Source of the DNA: Bin80 sp965209015
GTDB lineage: Bacteria > Bacteroidota > Rhodothermia > Rhodothermales > Bin80
Reading direction: 5' to 3'
Length of the DNA: 64,000 nucleotides
Assembly: GCA_965209015.1 (NCBI GenBank)
Contig: OZ242367.1
Span: forward strand, 2,294,001 to 2,358,000
Part shown: positions 1 to 9,355 of the stretch, piece by piece
Position numbering within the stretch: the first letter of the stretch is position 1
Layout of the letters: each line of letters starts with the position of its first letter
The notes under the pieces: generated by a model
Databases searched by the model: none
The model's input: only the letters and a program-made list of their open reading frames with translations
What the model was told of the DNA's origin: nothing
Position numbers and translations under genes: made by a program

Positions 1-1
1 A

Positions 2-922
2 CCAGAAATGAAAAGATACAAGTATGATGATTCTTTAGCCACAGGGGCCATTGCTGCAGGAGGAACACTCGGCATACTCATCCCACCGTCAGCAGGACTG
101 GTAATCTATGGAATCATTACCGAGGAAAGCATTGGACGTCTGTTCATGGCTGGAATCATACCTGGAATTCTACTCACTTTCCTGTTTATTCTTGTCGTCT
201 GGATTGTCACTCAACTTAATCCAAAAAAAGCACCCCAGGTCAAGGTATCCGTCCCGAGGAAAGAAAGTCTTGCGATTACTGCGAGAGCATTCTGGATTCT
301 ATGCATCATCATCGTAACTATCGGGGGGATTTATGCTGGCATCTTTTCTGCCGTAGAGGCCGCGGGGGTGGGTGCACTTCTTACCCTGATTGCTGCGTTG
401 GCGCGACGTAGACTGAATTGGAAGACTTTAACAGAAACCGTTCATGCGACACTCAAGGCCAGTGGTACTGCCTTCCTTATCCTGTTAGGCGCGTTTGTTT
501 TTAAGGTCTTCCTTGGATTTACCGGAATCGCATTCGTTGCATCCGAGTGGGTCGGAGAACAGGAATTTTCGGGCGCTCAGGTAGCCACAATCGTCCTTCT
601 CATCTTCGTAGTCTTGGGGACCTTTCTTGACGGTTTTGCTATGCTCGTGCTCACGGTCCCCTTAGTTCAGCCGATTCTTGAATCCCTGGGCGTGGATATG
701 ATCTGGTTCGGAATCATGATTGTGATTACGCTCGAGATGGGACTGATTTCACCTCCGGTTGGGTTGAATATCTTTGTGGTGAAGGGAGTAGCTCCAGATG
801 TACCAGTACATACGATGTTTCGCGGGATCATTCCATTCTGGCTTGTGATGGGCATGGCATTGATTCTAATTGCACTGCTACCTCGTCTCGCTACGTTTCT
901 GCCGGATGCGATGTACGGATGA
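2..922 (+). CDS. dctM: TRAP transporter large permease DctM, C-terminal part (cut by window edge)
   Basis: Inner-membrane large subunit of a tripartite ATP-independent periplasmic (TRAP) transporter, which uses an ion gradient to import organic acids or similar solutes. The reading frame is open back to base 2, and Pro-Glu precede the first Met, as expected inside the conserved family block PEM-x(3)-Y-x(3)-LATG. The ATG at 8 is therefore very unlikely to be the true start and the N-terminal part lies outside the window. Visible hallmarks are GTLGILIPPS near the start, several hydrophobic helices and the late block LEMGLISPPVGLN. A DctP-type binding lipoprotein lies two genes downstream. The small subunit DctQ is not seen and may be upstream. 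Family assignment is firm; the substrate is unknown. Confidence 0.93.
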   Translation, partial: PEMKRYKYDDSLATGAIAAGGTLGILIPPSAGLVIYGIITEESIGRLFMAGIIPGILLTFLFILVVWIVTQLNPKKAPQVKVSVPRKESLAITARAFWILCIIIVTIGGIYAGIFSAVEAAGVGALLTLIAALARRRLNWKTLTETVHATLKASGTAFLILLGAFVFKVFLGFTGIAFVASEWVGEQEFSGAQVATIVLLIFVVLGTFLDGFAMLVLTVPLVQPILESLGVDMIWFGIMIVITLEMGLISPPVGLNIFVVKGVAPDVPVHTMFRGIIPFWLVMGMALILIALLPRLATFLPDAMYG

Positions 923-962
923 AGATGAATCACCGAACAATCTCTACAAAAAGGGAATCCGA

Positions 963-2735
963 ATGAAGTATTCGCATCCTGGCTCGGAAGGAAAGCTATG
1001 CTATGAAGCGGACGACAAGATTCCTAAGAGACTCGCCTCAGGCTTGGGCATCCAACTTGCTGCCTTAGCGATCAACGGAGTCGTACTGCTACCAACGATT
1101 GTATTTCGAGCGGGAGCTGCCGAGGAACTCATCTCTTGGGCGGTATTTGCGTCCGTTTTGGCATGTGGAATTTCCACGATCCTGCAAAGCATGCGGGTTG
1201 GTCAGATCGGTTCGGGCTACGCACTGACCCATGTGAGTTCGGCAATCTTTATTGCTGTTTGTGCTGAGGCCCTGTTAGAGGGAGGTGCGGGGCTGCTCGC
1301 CACATTAGTCATCGTGACGGCCCTTGCCCAGATTGTGCTTTCGATGCGTCTCTCATTATTGCACAGGGTTCTCACACCCGTCATCACGGGAACCATGATT
1401 ATGCTCCTTCCTGTCACCGTGATGCCGATTTTATTTAACATGATTTATGAGATCCCACCAGAAACCCCCACATATGTCGGAGCGTTGAGTGCAGGTATCA
1501 CGATTCTCATCATCTTGATCATGGTACTCAGGGGGCGTGGTGCCTTTCGCCTGTGGGCACCTGCTGCTGGTATCATTGGTGGGTCTTTGATCGGTGCATA
1601 TTTTGGAATTTATGATTTTGAACGTGTGTTGGATGCCGCCTGGGTTGGTCTACCCTCTGGTTTTCCCTCTGGATTAAACCTTCGTTTTGACACCTCCTTT
1701 TGGGCTTTGTTACCCGCTTTTCTTTTTGTAGCCTTGGTGGGTTCAACCAAGTCTATTGCCATTGTGATCTCCGCCGAGCGTATAGCTTGGCGCCGTTCCC
1801 ATGCCGTGAATTATCGAGCAGTTCAACGTGCGGTGTCTGCCGAAGGAGTAGGAAATTTATTCGCAGGCCTCGTGGGAACTATGCCAAATACGCCTCATGC
1901 CGGAGCCGTAGCGGCGGTCGAAATCACCGGTGTCGCTGCACGGGGCATCGGGGTCGCCGCTGGATTGGTGCTTTTAACGCTGGCTTTCTTGCCCAAGGCA
2001 CTAGCTGTCATTCTTGCGATCCCTCCACCAGTTGTAGCCGCTGCGATCACTGTGGTCATGGCTACCCTGTTTGCGGTTGGGTTTCGGGAAGTCGTCAGGA
2101 GTATGGATGAAAATCCGCGAAATAGCCTGATCGCAGGCATTTCCTTCTGGGTCGGAATTGCATTTGAGTTTGATTTAATTTCTTCTGCATATTTCGCGGA
2201 CTTGGCAGGCGGGCTTTTGAGTAATGGTTTGACATCAGGGGGACTGGTAGCACTTCTGCTCACCGCATTAACTGCACGACCGAAGAGTCGATTCCGAGGG
2301 AAGCTTGATATGTCTGAACTGCCGCGAATTCATGAATTCCTCCAGGAGTTCGCAACTCGTAGAGGGTTGAGTTCAATCTTGGAACGGATAGAAGCTGCCA
2401 GCGAGGAAGCATTGCTTACACTGATGCAATCAAGGAATGAGCTGACAGGGGCTGAGATAACTCTGGATGAAGAGAGGCATGAACTACGCTTGACGGCCTT
2501 TAAGAAAGATAACGATGCAGTGTTAGAATTCAGGGTTGGGTCGGCGAGTAATGATGAGTTAAATCTGCAGGATCAGTTGGAGTGGATTGATGATCGTGTG
2601 GAGATCACTCAAATTGAGCATGATGTTTCCCTCCGTCTCCTGAGACACTTGGCCACCTCAGTCAAACATCGTCAGTTTCATGACATGGATATACTGACTC
2701 TACATGTCTCAGCTTCCCCTTCCAAAAGTTCATAA
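963..2735 (+). CDS. NCS2-type (uracil/xanthine) permease with extra C-terminal domain
   Basis: Predicted 590-aa inner-membrane nucleobase:cation symporter of the NCS2 family. About 440 residues form the hydrophobic transporter core, with typical stretches such as GTMPNTPHAG and VGLPSGFPSG. A soluble tail of about 130 residues follows. The segment RIEAASEEALLTLM and the later alternating strands resemble a degenerate GHKL/anti-sigma-like fold, but I see no intact ATP-binding boxes. I chose the ATG at 963 because AAGGGA precedes it and it follows the dctM stop by 40 bp; an upstream in-frame start at 870 would overlap dctM. It sits between two TRAP genes, so it may belong to the same operon and take up a related substrate. 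The permease call is firm; the substrate and tail function are not. Confidence 0.85.
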   Translation: MKYSHPGSEGKLCYEADDKIPKRLASGLGIQLAALAINGVVLLPTIVFRAGAAEELISWAVFASVLACGISTILQSMRVGQIGSGYALTHVSSAIFIAVCAEALLEGGAGLLATLVIVTALAQIVLSMRLSLLHRVLTPVITGTMIMLLPVTVMPILFNMIYEIPPETPTYVGALSAGITILIILIMVLRGRGAFRLWAPAAGIIGGSLIGAYFGIYDFERVLDAAWVGLPSGFPSGLNLRFDTSFWALLPAFLFVALVGSTKSIAIVISAERIAWRRSHAVNYRAVQRAVSAEGVGNLFAGLVGTMPNTPHAGAVAAVEITGVAARGIGVAAGLVLLTLAFLPKALAVILAIPPPVVAAAITVVMATLFAVGFREVVRSMDENPRNSLIAGISFWVGIAFEFDLISSAYFADLAGGLLSNGLTSGGLVALLLTALTARPKSRFRGKLDMSELPRIHEFLQEFATRRGLSSILERIEAASEEALLTLMQSRNELTGAEITLDEERHELRLTAFKKDNDAVLEFRVGSASNDELNLQDQLEWIDDRVEITQIEHDVSLRLLRHLATSVKHRQFHDMDILTLHVSASPSKSS

Positions 2736-2754
2736 CAAGACTAAACAAACCGAT

Positions 2755-3744
2755 ATGCGACGTAGGTTTATTTTCGTGCTCATGCTTTTCTGTGCGAGTG
2801 GATGTACAGAAAAATCTGAAACCCGAGAGTTATCGTTAGCACATTTCCTGTCGGCGGGGCATGTCTTGAATGAGGGCATGTTCTCGCCTCTGACAGAGCA
2901 AGTAGAGAAACTTTCTGGCGGAACCATGACCATTCAACTGTATCCCGCCGGAGCATTGAACTCGTCGGCACCCGCACAATACTCTATTTTGCTCAATGGC
3001 GTATCTGATCTAGCTCTAGTCATTCCTGCCTATACTGCCGATCTCTTTCCAAAAACTGACCTCATCAGTTTCCCAGGTGTTTGTAAGACCGCAGTTGAAT
3101 GTACTGAGGCCTTGCAGCGTGCCAGACCGATTCTGGAGGATGAATACGATGCGAAGGTTCTGGGGCTTTGGGCTAATGATGCGCCGATACTCCTCACTCG
3201 CGACAGGCCTGTTCGGACACTCGAGGACATGCACGGACTGAAGATCCGTGTCTCCACTCGCAGTGCGATTCCATATATTGAGGCCCTTGGTGCCAGTGCC
3301 ATCATGCAGTCTGCTACCGTACTTCATCAGAGTCTGAGTACTGGCGTCATTGATGGCGTAGCCGTCTCACCTTCGGGGATTGAATCGTTCCAGCTTCATG
3401 AGCCGACAAACTACTTGACCAATTGGCTCCCTTTATCTGGACTGCCATTTGCCCTGTTGATGAATCAGGGAGTGTATGAAGATCTTTCACCGGAGGAACA
3501 GGGATGGATAGACCAGATTTCTGACCTCTCTTTCTCCATAGCCGGGGCTGAAGCCTTCGCTCGGTCTGGAGCTGCCGGTATGCGGATGGCGCAGGGAGGA
3601 GGTGTTCAAATCATCGATCTGTCAAAAACTGAAAGGCAACGCTTTAATGAGGCGATCGCCCCAATACGCGATGCAAGTCTTCGTCAACAAGTGGGCAACA
3701 TGACCGTAGCCGATATAGTACATCTATTCCGTGGGACACGATAA
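2755..3744 (+). CDS. dctP: TRAP transporter substrate-binding lipoprotein, DctP family
   Basis: Extracytoplasmic solute receptor (329 aa) that hands substrate to the DctQM membrane subunits. The ATG at 2755 gives a compact lipoprotein signal peptide ending in the lipobox ASGC, whereas the longer frame from 2704 would add a hydrophilic leader and overlap the permease gene. The DctP fold is recognisable: an early AHFLSAGHVLNEG segment, LYPAGALNS, and the conserved GLKIRV motif, whose Arg normally pairs with the carboxylate of the ligand. Most DctP receptors are free periplasmic proteins, so a lipid anchor is a notable variant, although it is also known in some lineages. It lies 19 bp after the permease gene. 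The ligand cannot be read from the sequence. Confidence 0.9.
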   Translation: MRRRFIFVLMLFCASGCTEKSETRELSLAHFLSAGHVLNEGMFSPLTEQVEKLSGGTMTIQLYPAGALNSSAPAQYSILLNGVSDLALVIPAYTADLFPKTDLISFPGVCKTAVECTEALQRARPILEDEYDAKVLGLWANDAPILLTRDRPVRTLEDMHGLKIRVSTRSAIPYIEALGASAIMQSATVLHQSLSTGVIDGVAVSPSGIESFQLHEPTNYLTNWLPLSGLPFALLMNQGVYEDLSPEEQGWIDQISDLSFSIAGAEAFARSGAAGMRMAQGGGVQIIDLSKTERQRFNEAIAPIRDASLRQQVGNMTVADIVHLFRGTR

Positions 3745-3844
3745 GCAGATGAAGTCTATTTTGGTGACAAGCGAAAGAATATAAGCAACTCAAGGCACTG
3801 GGAGTTAAAGGATCCAAGGTGCAGGTAGATGGACAGTTAAAACC

Positions 3845-4140
3845 ACTTTTGTGGGAATAAAAGATCATACAACTGATCAGGTTTGTACCCTGATGGTTAA
3901 GTTACGGACACGAAAACGTTGCAGGGATTCGTTGTGAGTTACACAGACGAAAATGCATAAGTTTATACGGATGATGCATTGGCTTATTGCAGAATACCCA
4001 GAAAGCATGATCCTGAAGCATTCCGCGTCGCAGTACATGAAAGACATAGTACACGCAAACGGGGGCGGAGAGGAAAGGTTAGCCGTTTTATGTACTCCGA
4101 TGAATTGGACATAGAAAACCAATTAATTCATCGAGATCAT
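3845..4140 (+). pseudogene. Decayed IS1595-family transposase fragment
   Basis: No open frame runs through this stretch, but conceptual translation in shifting plus-strand frames gives consecutive pieces in the right order for an IS1595-type transposase: VKTTFVGIKDHTTDQV, then KTLQGFVVSYTDENA, then a stop, VYTDDALAY, and finally KHSASQYMKDIVHANG. The VYTDD and HS-x(3)-Y-x(3)-I-H-x-NG blocks are hallmarks of this family. There are at least two frameshifts and one in-frame stop, so it cannot be functional. I did not find terminal inverted repeats. It fills most of the space between the TRAP operon and the PBP gene. Confidence 0.7.
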
Positions 4141-4240
4141 TTTTTGAAAGATCATGCATATTCTTCTGAAAAATCTCTGCGATTTAGAATTTGTTTAATC
4201 AAAGACGATCTTTAGCAGTCCAGATTTCGTCACTTTTGTG

Positions 4241-4246
4241 TATAAT
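4241..4246 (+). promoter_or_regulatory. Candidate -10 box upstream of PBP1A gene
   Basis: A perfect TATAAT lies 47 bp upstream of the PBP start, preceded by TGTG, which is close to an extended -10. No good -35 hexamer lies at 16-18 bp. Position and match are suggestive only. Confidence 0.3.
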
Positions 4247-4292
4247 GTCAAATACTTATTATGAGCTCCTCTTAAAATGAGCAGATCATCAT

Positions 4293-6590
4293 ATGTCTCG
4301 GAAAAAAACTAAAAAGCGACTCTCCCCCATCTCGAGATACAGGAATTTTCTATTACGCGTTCGGCAGATGCCCGACGCAGCGAGAGCCGCATTTGTATTG
4401 AGTCTGGCGACCGTCCCACTGATTTTAGGGGCACTTGTTTTATCGGTCTATATGTTGATCCTTGCGGGAGATATTCCCTCTCTGAGGGATATCGAAAACC
4501 CTGATCTGTCTTATGCCAGTGTGGCCTATACCGCTGACGGTATTGAACTTGCTCGATTTGGGCGACAAAATCGTACGTGGATTCCGTACGACTCTATTTC
4601 CATATATGCCAGAAATGCCCTCATTGCCACGGAAGATCACCGTTTTTATGGTCATTGGGGGGTAAATCTTTTTCGCACAGCTTCCGCAGCAACCCAGTCG
4701 TTATTAGGTCAAATAGGACTTCCTTTTGAACGTCAGGGTGGCTCCACTATCACCCAGCAACTGGCCCGCAATATGTACAACGAGCAAATAGGCTTTGAGG
4801 TGAGTGTTAAGCGAAAGTTGAAGGAGATGGTTACTGCAGTCCGCCTTGAACAGCGTTATACAAAAGATGAGATCGCAGAGTTTTACCTCAATACTGTTCC
4901 ATTCCTCTACAATGCATATGGGATTGAAGCTGCTGCACGGACCTACTTCGATAAATCAGCATTAGATTTGGATCTCCTTGAAAGTGCCACACTCATTGGT
5001 CTCTTAAAGGGAACCTATCGCTACGATCCGATCCGACATCCTGAACGCTCTACCCTCCGTCGGAATACGGTATTGAAACGGATGATTACCCAAGGGTGGC
5101 TGGAAGAGAATATCTATGAAGAAGTCAAAGACTCTGCGACCGTGACAAACCTCCGAACCGCGGACATGACACAAAGCTATGCACCCTATTTCGCGGAGCA
5201 GGTACGTCAATGGGTCTCTGACTGGGGGCGCCAGAACGATATTGATGTCTATGGCACGGGACTCACCATTGAAACTACACTTGACTCAAGACTACAGTCT
5301 GTTGCCCAAAATGCCGTAACCACTACACTTGATGGCTTGCAAGCAGTCGTGAATTGTGAATGGAGTGCTGCTTCCAGTCCCCGCATGCAGTATGGCGCAG
5401 ATATTTCAAAGTACATGTCCGCCCCATGCAATTCAGATTCCGAAAAACACTGGAAATGGTTCTGGCAACAAAACATCTCACTGCTTAACAGCTATGTACA
5501 AGAATCTTCAAGATATCAAGATCTACGAAATGAAGGGAAAAGTGAGAGCGAGGCATTACAGGAATTGAAAAATGACCCCATATTTCTTGACTCTCTCAAG
5601 TCAACAAAAGGACGCGTGGAGAATGGCTTCGTTGCAATGGATCCTCAAAATGGCTACATTAAGGCATGGGTTGGAGGTCGAGATCTTTCAACCGACTGGT
5701 ATGATCATGTCGGCGTAGCAAAAAGACAGCCTGGCTCAATCTTCAAACCATTCACCTATGCATGGGCCATTGATAGTGACTATTCGCCCGAAACCATGTA
5801 CCTTGACTCAGTTTACCAATATACAGATGAGGTTACTGAGGAAGTCTGGAGTCCGCAAAATTTTGGTGACATAAGTACAGGGGAATGGATGACAATGCGG
5901 GAGGGTTTAGCCCGATCGGTTAACACGGTTACAGCCCAAATTATCAACGAAATCAACCCAAGAAATGTGGCCTCACTGGCCAAAGAAATGGGAATTAAGA
6001 GCGAGTTGTTACCCGTCCCTTCTTTAGCTCTCGGAACCAGTGACGTCACACTCCTTGAATCGGTGAATGCCTACAGCACGTTCGCGAATCGCGGAATCTG
6101 GACAGAACCTGTTATGGTAACCAGAATCCTCAGTGAGACTGGGCGCGTTTTGTATCAACATGAACCGAGACAAAGAGAGGTTCTTTCGGAAGAGACCGCA
6201 GCCATCGTTGTTGATATGTTGAGAGACACAATTAACAAATCTTACGGAACTGGAGTTCGTATCCGAGGCGGTTATAATCTCTATGGTTATGACTTCGCAG
6301 GAAAAACAGGCACAACTCAAGAAGGTGCTGATGGCTGGTTCATACTGATGCACCCAGAATTGGTCACAGGGGCTTGGGTCGGATTTAATGATCCGCGAAT
6401 GAGTTTTCGCTCCTCTTACTGGGGCCAAGGTGCACACAATGCACTGTTTGTGGTGGGAGAATTTATGAAGCGATTAACCGAAGATGAGAATGTAGCGATC
6501 AGCATGAGGAGCAACTTCCCCTCCCCCTCATCGCATAGTCGGACCGATCCAAATTATGAGCAGAATCCAGAAACTCGCGTGAAATGGTAG
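4293..6590 (+). CDS. Bifunctional penicillin-binding protein 1A (transglycosylase/transpeptidase)
   Basis: Class A PBP of 765 aa that polymerises lipid II and crosslinks peptidoglycan on the periplasmic face. A short basic cytoplasmic tail and one transmembrane helix (about 35-57) precede the GT51 domain. In that domain Glu114 of the EDHRFYGHWG motif is the expected catalytic acid/base, followed by QGGSTITQQLARN and RKLKEMVTAVRLE. The transpeptidase domain has S482-I-F-K485 (SxxK nucleophile), S542-V-N544 (SxN) and K671-T-G673. All catalytic motifs are intact, so it should be active. The length is slightly below E. coli PBP1A, and the C-terminal tail is short and hydrophilic. It is transcribed alone, with a TATAAT box 47 bp upstream. 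Symbols mrcA and pbpF are used for different homologues, so I leave the field empty. Confidence 0.95.
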   Translation: MSRKKTKKRLSPISRYRNFLLRVRQMPDAARAAFVLSLATVPLILGALVLSVYMLILAGDIPSLRDIENPDLSYASVAYTADGIELARFGRQNRTWIPYDSISIYARNALIATEDHRFYGHWGVNLFRTASAATQSLLGQIGLPFERQGGSTITQQLARNMYNEQIGFEVSVKRKLKEMVTAVRLEQRYTKDEIAEFYLNTVPFLYNAYGIEAAARTYFDKSALDLDLLESATLIGLLKGTYRYDPIRHPERSTLRRNTVLKRMITQGWLEENIYEEVKDSATVTNLRTADMTQSYAPYFAEQVRQWVSDWGRQNDIDVYGTGLTIETTLDSRLQSVAQNAVTTTLDGLQAVVNCEWSAASSPRMQYGADISKYMSAPCNSDSEKHWKWFWQQNISLLNSYVQESSRYQDLRNEGKSESEALQELKNDPIFLDSLKSTKGRVENGFVAMDPQNGYIKAWVGGRDLSTDWYDHVGVAKRQPGSIFKPFTYAWAIDSDYSPETMYLDSVYQYTDEVTEEVWSPQNFGDISTGEWMTMREGLARSVNTVTAQIINEINPRNVASLAKEMGIKSELLPVPSLALGTSDVTLLESVNAYSTFANRGIWTEPVMVTRILSETGRVLYQHEPRQREVLSEETAAIVVDMLRDTINKSYGTGVRIRGGYNLYGYDFAGKTGTTQEGADGWFILMHPELVTGAWVGFNDPRMSFRSSYWGQGAHNALFVVGEFMKRLTEDENVAISMRSNFPSPSSHSRTDPNYEQNPETRVKW

Positions 6591-6897
6591 TACAGTTACC
6601 TTGCTACAGAATAATTGTATGACCCTACTCTGGTAGAGTTAGATCAATCTGTATCAAAGTTGATAGTCTCCTGAAACCCTCCCAGTAATTTCTTGAAAAG
6701 TTGCCGATTCCGACCAACTGGGCACCTATTCTGCGTATTCCGACGGAAGTGGAACAGCCGACATCTGGAATCATTTTGATCCACCCCCTCACAATTTTTG
6801 TGATAAGTATCAGATTAACCACAAATATCCATGCCAGTCAACCGCATTCAGCATATCAATGCAACGACATCTGATGGAAATATGAAACCCCCACTTT
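6591..6897. other. Gene-free stretch between PBP and ispE
   Basis: The two flanking genes converge here. I see no convincing ORF, no RNA gene and no strong hairpin followed by a T run. Confidence 0.5.
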
Positions 6898-7734
6898 CTA
6901 TACCATCTGACTTTGACACCAAATCCTGCACCCCTGGGCAGTGGCCTCTTCACTTGCCTCACACGCATCTTCATAACTTTCAAATACTCCGTACACACCA
7001 GCACCGGTTCCTGTGAGCGCAGCAAAACCCGCTCCATTTGAGATTAAAATAGACTTAACCTTTCGGAGCACGGGATAATGATAACATATTGGAGTCTCAA
7101 AATCATTCTCCAACTCGCGCTTCCAGCGATCTAAGTCATTGGATCGAACAATCTCTGCCAGATTGTGACGCTTCTGACTGGAAGGTTTAACCTGCTGAAA
7201 TGCCCACGCGGTTGAGATATGAATCGGATACACGACTACCGCTAGGTAAAATGGAAAGGCATAGTCATTCATTGGAACAAGCTTTTCTCCTCTTCCCTCG
7301 GCATAGGTAGTCGTTGGCCTCAGAAAAAATGGAACATCAGAGCCCAGCCTAAGGGCAAGAGAATCAAGTGAAATCAAGTGAAGATCAACATCCCATAACT
7401 TACATAACAATCGTAATGTGATCGCAGCATTACTTGATCCTCCTCCCAGTCCTGCACCATGTGGAAGAACTTTCTCTAGATGTATCTGTGCACCGTAGTC
7501 TTTTTCAATGGATGTCTGGAGGAGTTCACCAGCACGGACTACGAGATTATCGCTATCAATTGGAAGTGTAGGATCTGAACAGGTAAGTCGGACATTTTCT
7601 GCAAGACGTGCAGAGAGCGTATCTGCCCAGCCAATCGGATGAAATACCGTAGCCAAATCATGGAATCCGTCAGATCGCCTACGTAATATTTGGAGGCCAA
7701 GATTGATCTTGGCTGGTGCGGTTGCAGAGATCAC
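6898..7734 (-). CDS. ispE: 4-diphosphocytidyl-2-C-methyl-D-erythritol kinase
   Basis: GHMP kinase (278 aa) that phosphorylates the 2-hydroxyl of CDP-methylerythritol with ATP, the fourth step of the non-mevalonate isoprenoid pathway in the cytoplasm. The N-terminal PAKINLGL motif carries the substrate-contacting Lys, and FHDLATVFH follows as in other IspE proteins. The glycine-rich ATP loop LPHGAGLGGGSSNAA is intact, and LGSDVPFF supplies the catalytic Asp. The C-terminal GTGAGVYGVF block is also present. Length is typical. It is a single minus-strand gene; no other isoprenoid gene is nearby. Confidence 0.94.
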   Translation of the reverse strand: MISATAPAKINLGLQILRRRSDGFHDLATVFHPIGWADTLSARLAENVRLTCSDPTLPIDSDNLVVRAGELLQTSIEKDYGAQIHLEKVLPHGAGLGGGSSNAAITLRLLCKLWDVDLHLISLDSLALRLGSDVPFFLRPTTTYAEGRGEKLVPMNDYAFPFYLAVVVYPIHISTAWAFQQVKPSSQKRHNLAEIVRSNDLDRWKRELENDFETPICYHYPVLRKVKSILISNGAGFAALTGTGAGVYGVFESYEDACEASEEATAQGCRIWCQSQMV

Positions 7735-8088
7735 TTGCTTAAAAGTCCGAATATTTCCCTCATAATACCAATTTCTACCGCTCCCTCTTCAATGAATTTC
7801 GATTAAACTTAGGATGTTTTGACAACTAATCCACTCAGGTCTGAAACATTCAATCCAAAGTTCACCATTTGATGACGTCAACTGCATGATCTGCAATATT
7901 TCGGGCAAAATTGCCTGAGAATTTCCGTAATCCTTAACCACGACAGTCATTATTAGGAACCAAACAATTCGATTGATCGCAGTACAGTCTCCGTTTCATG
8001 GGTAATAATTGAACACGAGGAATCCAGAGCGGGGAAATAAAAAATGGAGACTAAGGTTCTGGCTAAGTCGTTGTAGTGGGAACTAGTT
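7735..8088. other. Gene-free stretch upstream of ispE
   Basis: This interval must hold the ispE promoter, since ispE is transcribed leftward, and the 3' end of the methyltransferase unit. I found no ORF with family signature and no clear terminator or promoter consensus. Confidence 0.4.
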
Positions 8089-8868
8089 TCAAAATCCCTT
8101 ACATAGGACAGCCATATGTGCATGATAGTACCTTTTCCACAATGGATCAAAGTACTGAGGGAAATAATACTCCGTACACATTTTTGGGAGGTATCTTAGT
8201 TGATTGACATTGTTGTATCGAAACTTCAGGGTACCCTTACTTATGATCGGTGCATAGACATATTCATCAACTATATTCAGTCCAACATCCGAAAGCAAGT
8301 TGAGAAAAGTTTTTTTGAAAAACTGGACATGTCCAGCGGGGTGCTTCCCTCGATCCTGAAAAACTCCCTTGATTTTCTCAAAGAATAAATTCTCCAGAGG
8401 AACTTCCACTATCAAATTTGCCCATTGAAGATGAGAGAGTGATTGTAGGAATAGTTCGGGATTCTCAAGATGCTCGAGAACATGAGCACAGATTATGAGG
8501 TCAAACGCTTCTTCTTGAAACAATTCTGAACAGTCCGTGACATCCCCGACAACTGAGATTACGTCCGGTAGCGTCTGTTTAACATAATCTATAGCTTCGG
8601 GAGAATAATCAATTGCATAATATGATTTAGCTATATCCCGCCGTTTTAGTTCTGTAAGGACTGCACCTGTTCCACAGCCCACTTCCAGTATTTTTTCGGG
8701 CTTAAGTCCCTGATACTGAATCAGCTTACAGATTGAATCTGCAGTTTGGAATGACCTTCTTCGGAGCCATTCTGCTTCATATTCTAACGAATCCGAATAA
8801 AGGCGGGCATAATAATCCCTCCCTGTTATCCCAGAATTCAGTTTAGGGGATTTTGTGTGATTGTCCAT
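8089..8868 (-). CDS. Class I SAM-dependent methyltransferase
   Basis: Cytoplasmic methyltransferase of 259 aa. Motif I for S-adenosylmethionine is clear (ILEVGCGTGAVL). Motif II (YYAIDYSPEAIDYV) supplies the acidic residue for the ribose, and DLIICAHVLEHLENPE is the post-motif-III block typical of Methyltransf_11 and UbiE/BioC-like enzymes. The C-terminal third is richer in aromatic residues and should bind the acceptor. It lies divergent to the exopolysaccharide operon starting 490 bp away, so it could methylate a sugar or lipid of that pathway, but nothing in the sequence proves the substrate. The start at 8868 gives a short polar N-terminus before the Rossmann core. Confidence 0.85.
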   Translation of the reverse strand: MDNHTKSPKLNSGITGRDYYARLYSDSLEYEAEWLRRRSFQTADSICKLIQYQGLKPEKILEVGCGTGAVLTELKRRDIAKSYYAIDYSPEAIDYVKQTLPDVISVVGDVTDCSELFQEEAFDLIICAHVLEHLENPELFLQSLSHLQWANLIVEVPLENLFFEKIKGVFQDRGKHPAGHVQFFKKTFLNLLSDVGLNIVDEYVYAPIISKGTLKFRYNNVNQLRYLPKMCTEYYFPQYFDPLWKRYYHAHMAVLCKGF

Positions 8869-9355
8869 ACTAAATATCGAACGTCGCCGGAGATAATATT
8901 TCCGATAATTACAGGTTCAACGGATCAGTGACAGGTCTAACGGAATAGTCCAACAAACAAGAGAAGACTTGGGGAGAATCAACCCGTAGAAAAAGAGTTT
9001 TACAGTAATCATAACTCTGTGCTTAATCACGGGGATGGCCTCTACACTCGTTCAGATACTACTTATTATACAACAATAAGATCTCACATCCATAACCTTG
9101 AGACCTCCACCATCTGATCTTGGCGAATTCGCATGAGAGAAGTTAGCCCAACGATGATAGAAATTCAATAATGATAATTTCTCATGCGTTTTGCTGAAAT
9201 AATCTCACACACATCCAAAACCGATCGAATTCAGAAAAGGGATTGGAAACAAGGTTTGTTGAATTCCGTTGCACCGCTCTTCCTAAACTATCTCCGCAGT
9301 GTCTATCGCTTTATCGGCTACTATTCTTTCTTTGCTTGTGAAATTCTTTCCGCCG
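8869..9355. other. Divergent intergenic region between methyltransferase and exopolysaccharide operon
   Basis: Must contain the promoters of both divergent units. The visible structure is an imperfect 20-bp tandem repeat at 8911-8950. A frame running in from 9184 overlaps the exporter gene in another frame and has no family signature. Confidence 0.4.
8911..8950 (+). repeat. Imperfect 20-bp tandem direct repeat
   Basis: Two adjacent 20-bp units (8911-8930 and 8931-8950) share 15 of 20 positions, including ACAGGT, AACGGA and AGT at the same offsets. Two turns of the helix separate equivalent bases, which suits a side-by-side regulator site. It lies about 45-80 bp upstream of the methyltransferase start. 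Confidence 0.45.

Larger units (their letters stand above)
3745..4292. other. Gene-free stretch holding the IS1595 remnant
   Basis: Apart from the transposase remains at about 3845-4140 and a TATAAT box at 4241-4246, I see no intact gene here. The 78-aa open frame at 3979-4215 runs through one of the remnant's frames and is not considered real. Confidence 0.6.

Noticed and set aside
1700..2110. 136-aa frame within the NCS2 permease
   Set aside because: Lies wholly within the permease in another frame, Cys- and Arg-rich, no family signature.
7953..8150. 65-aa minus-strand frame overlapping the methyltransferase 3' end
   Set aside because: Shadow frame without family features; the methyltransferase frame is clearly the coding one.
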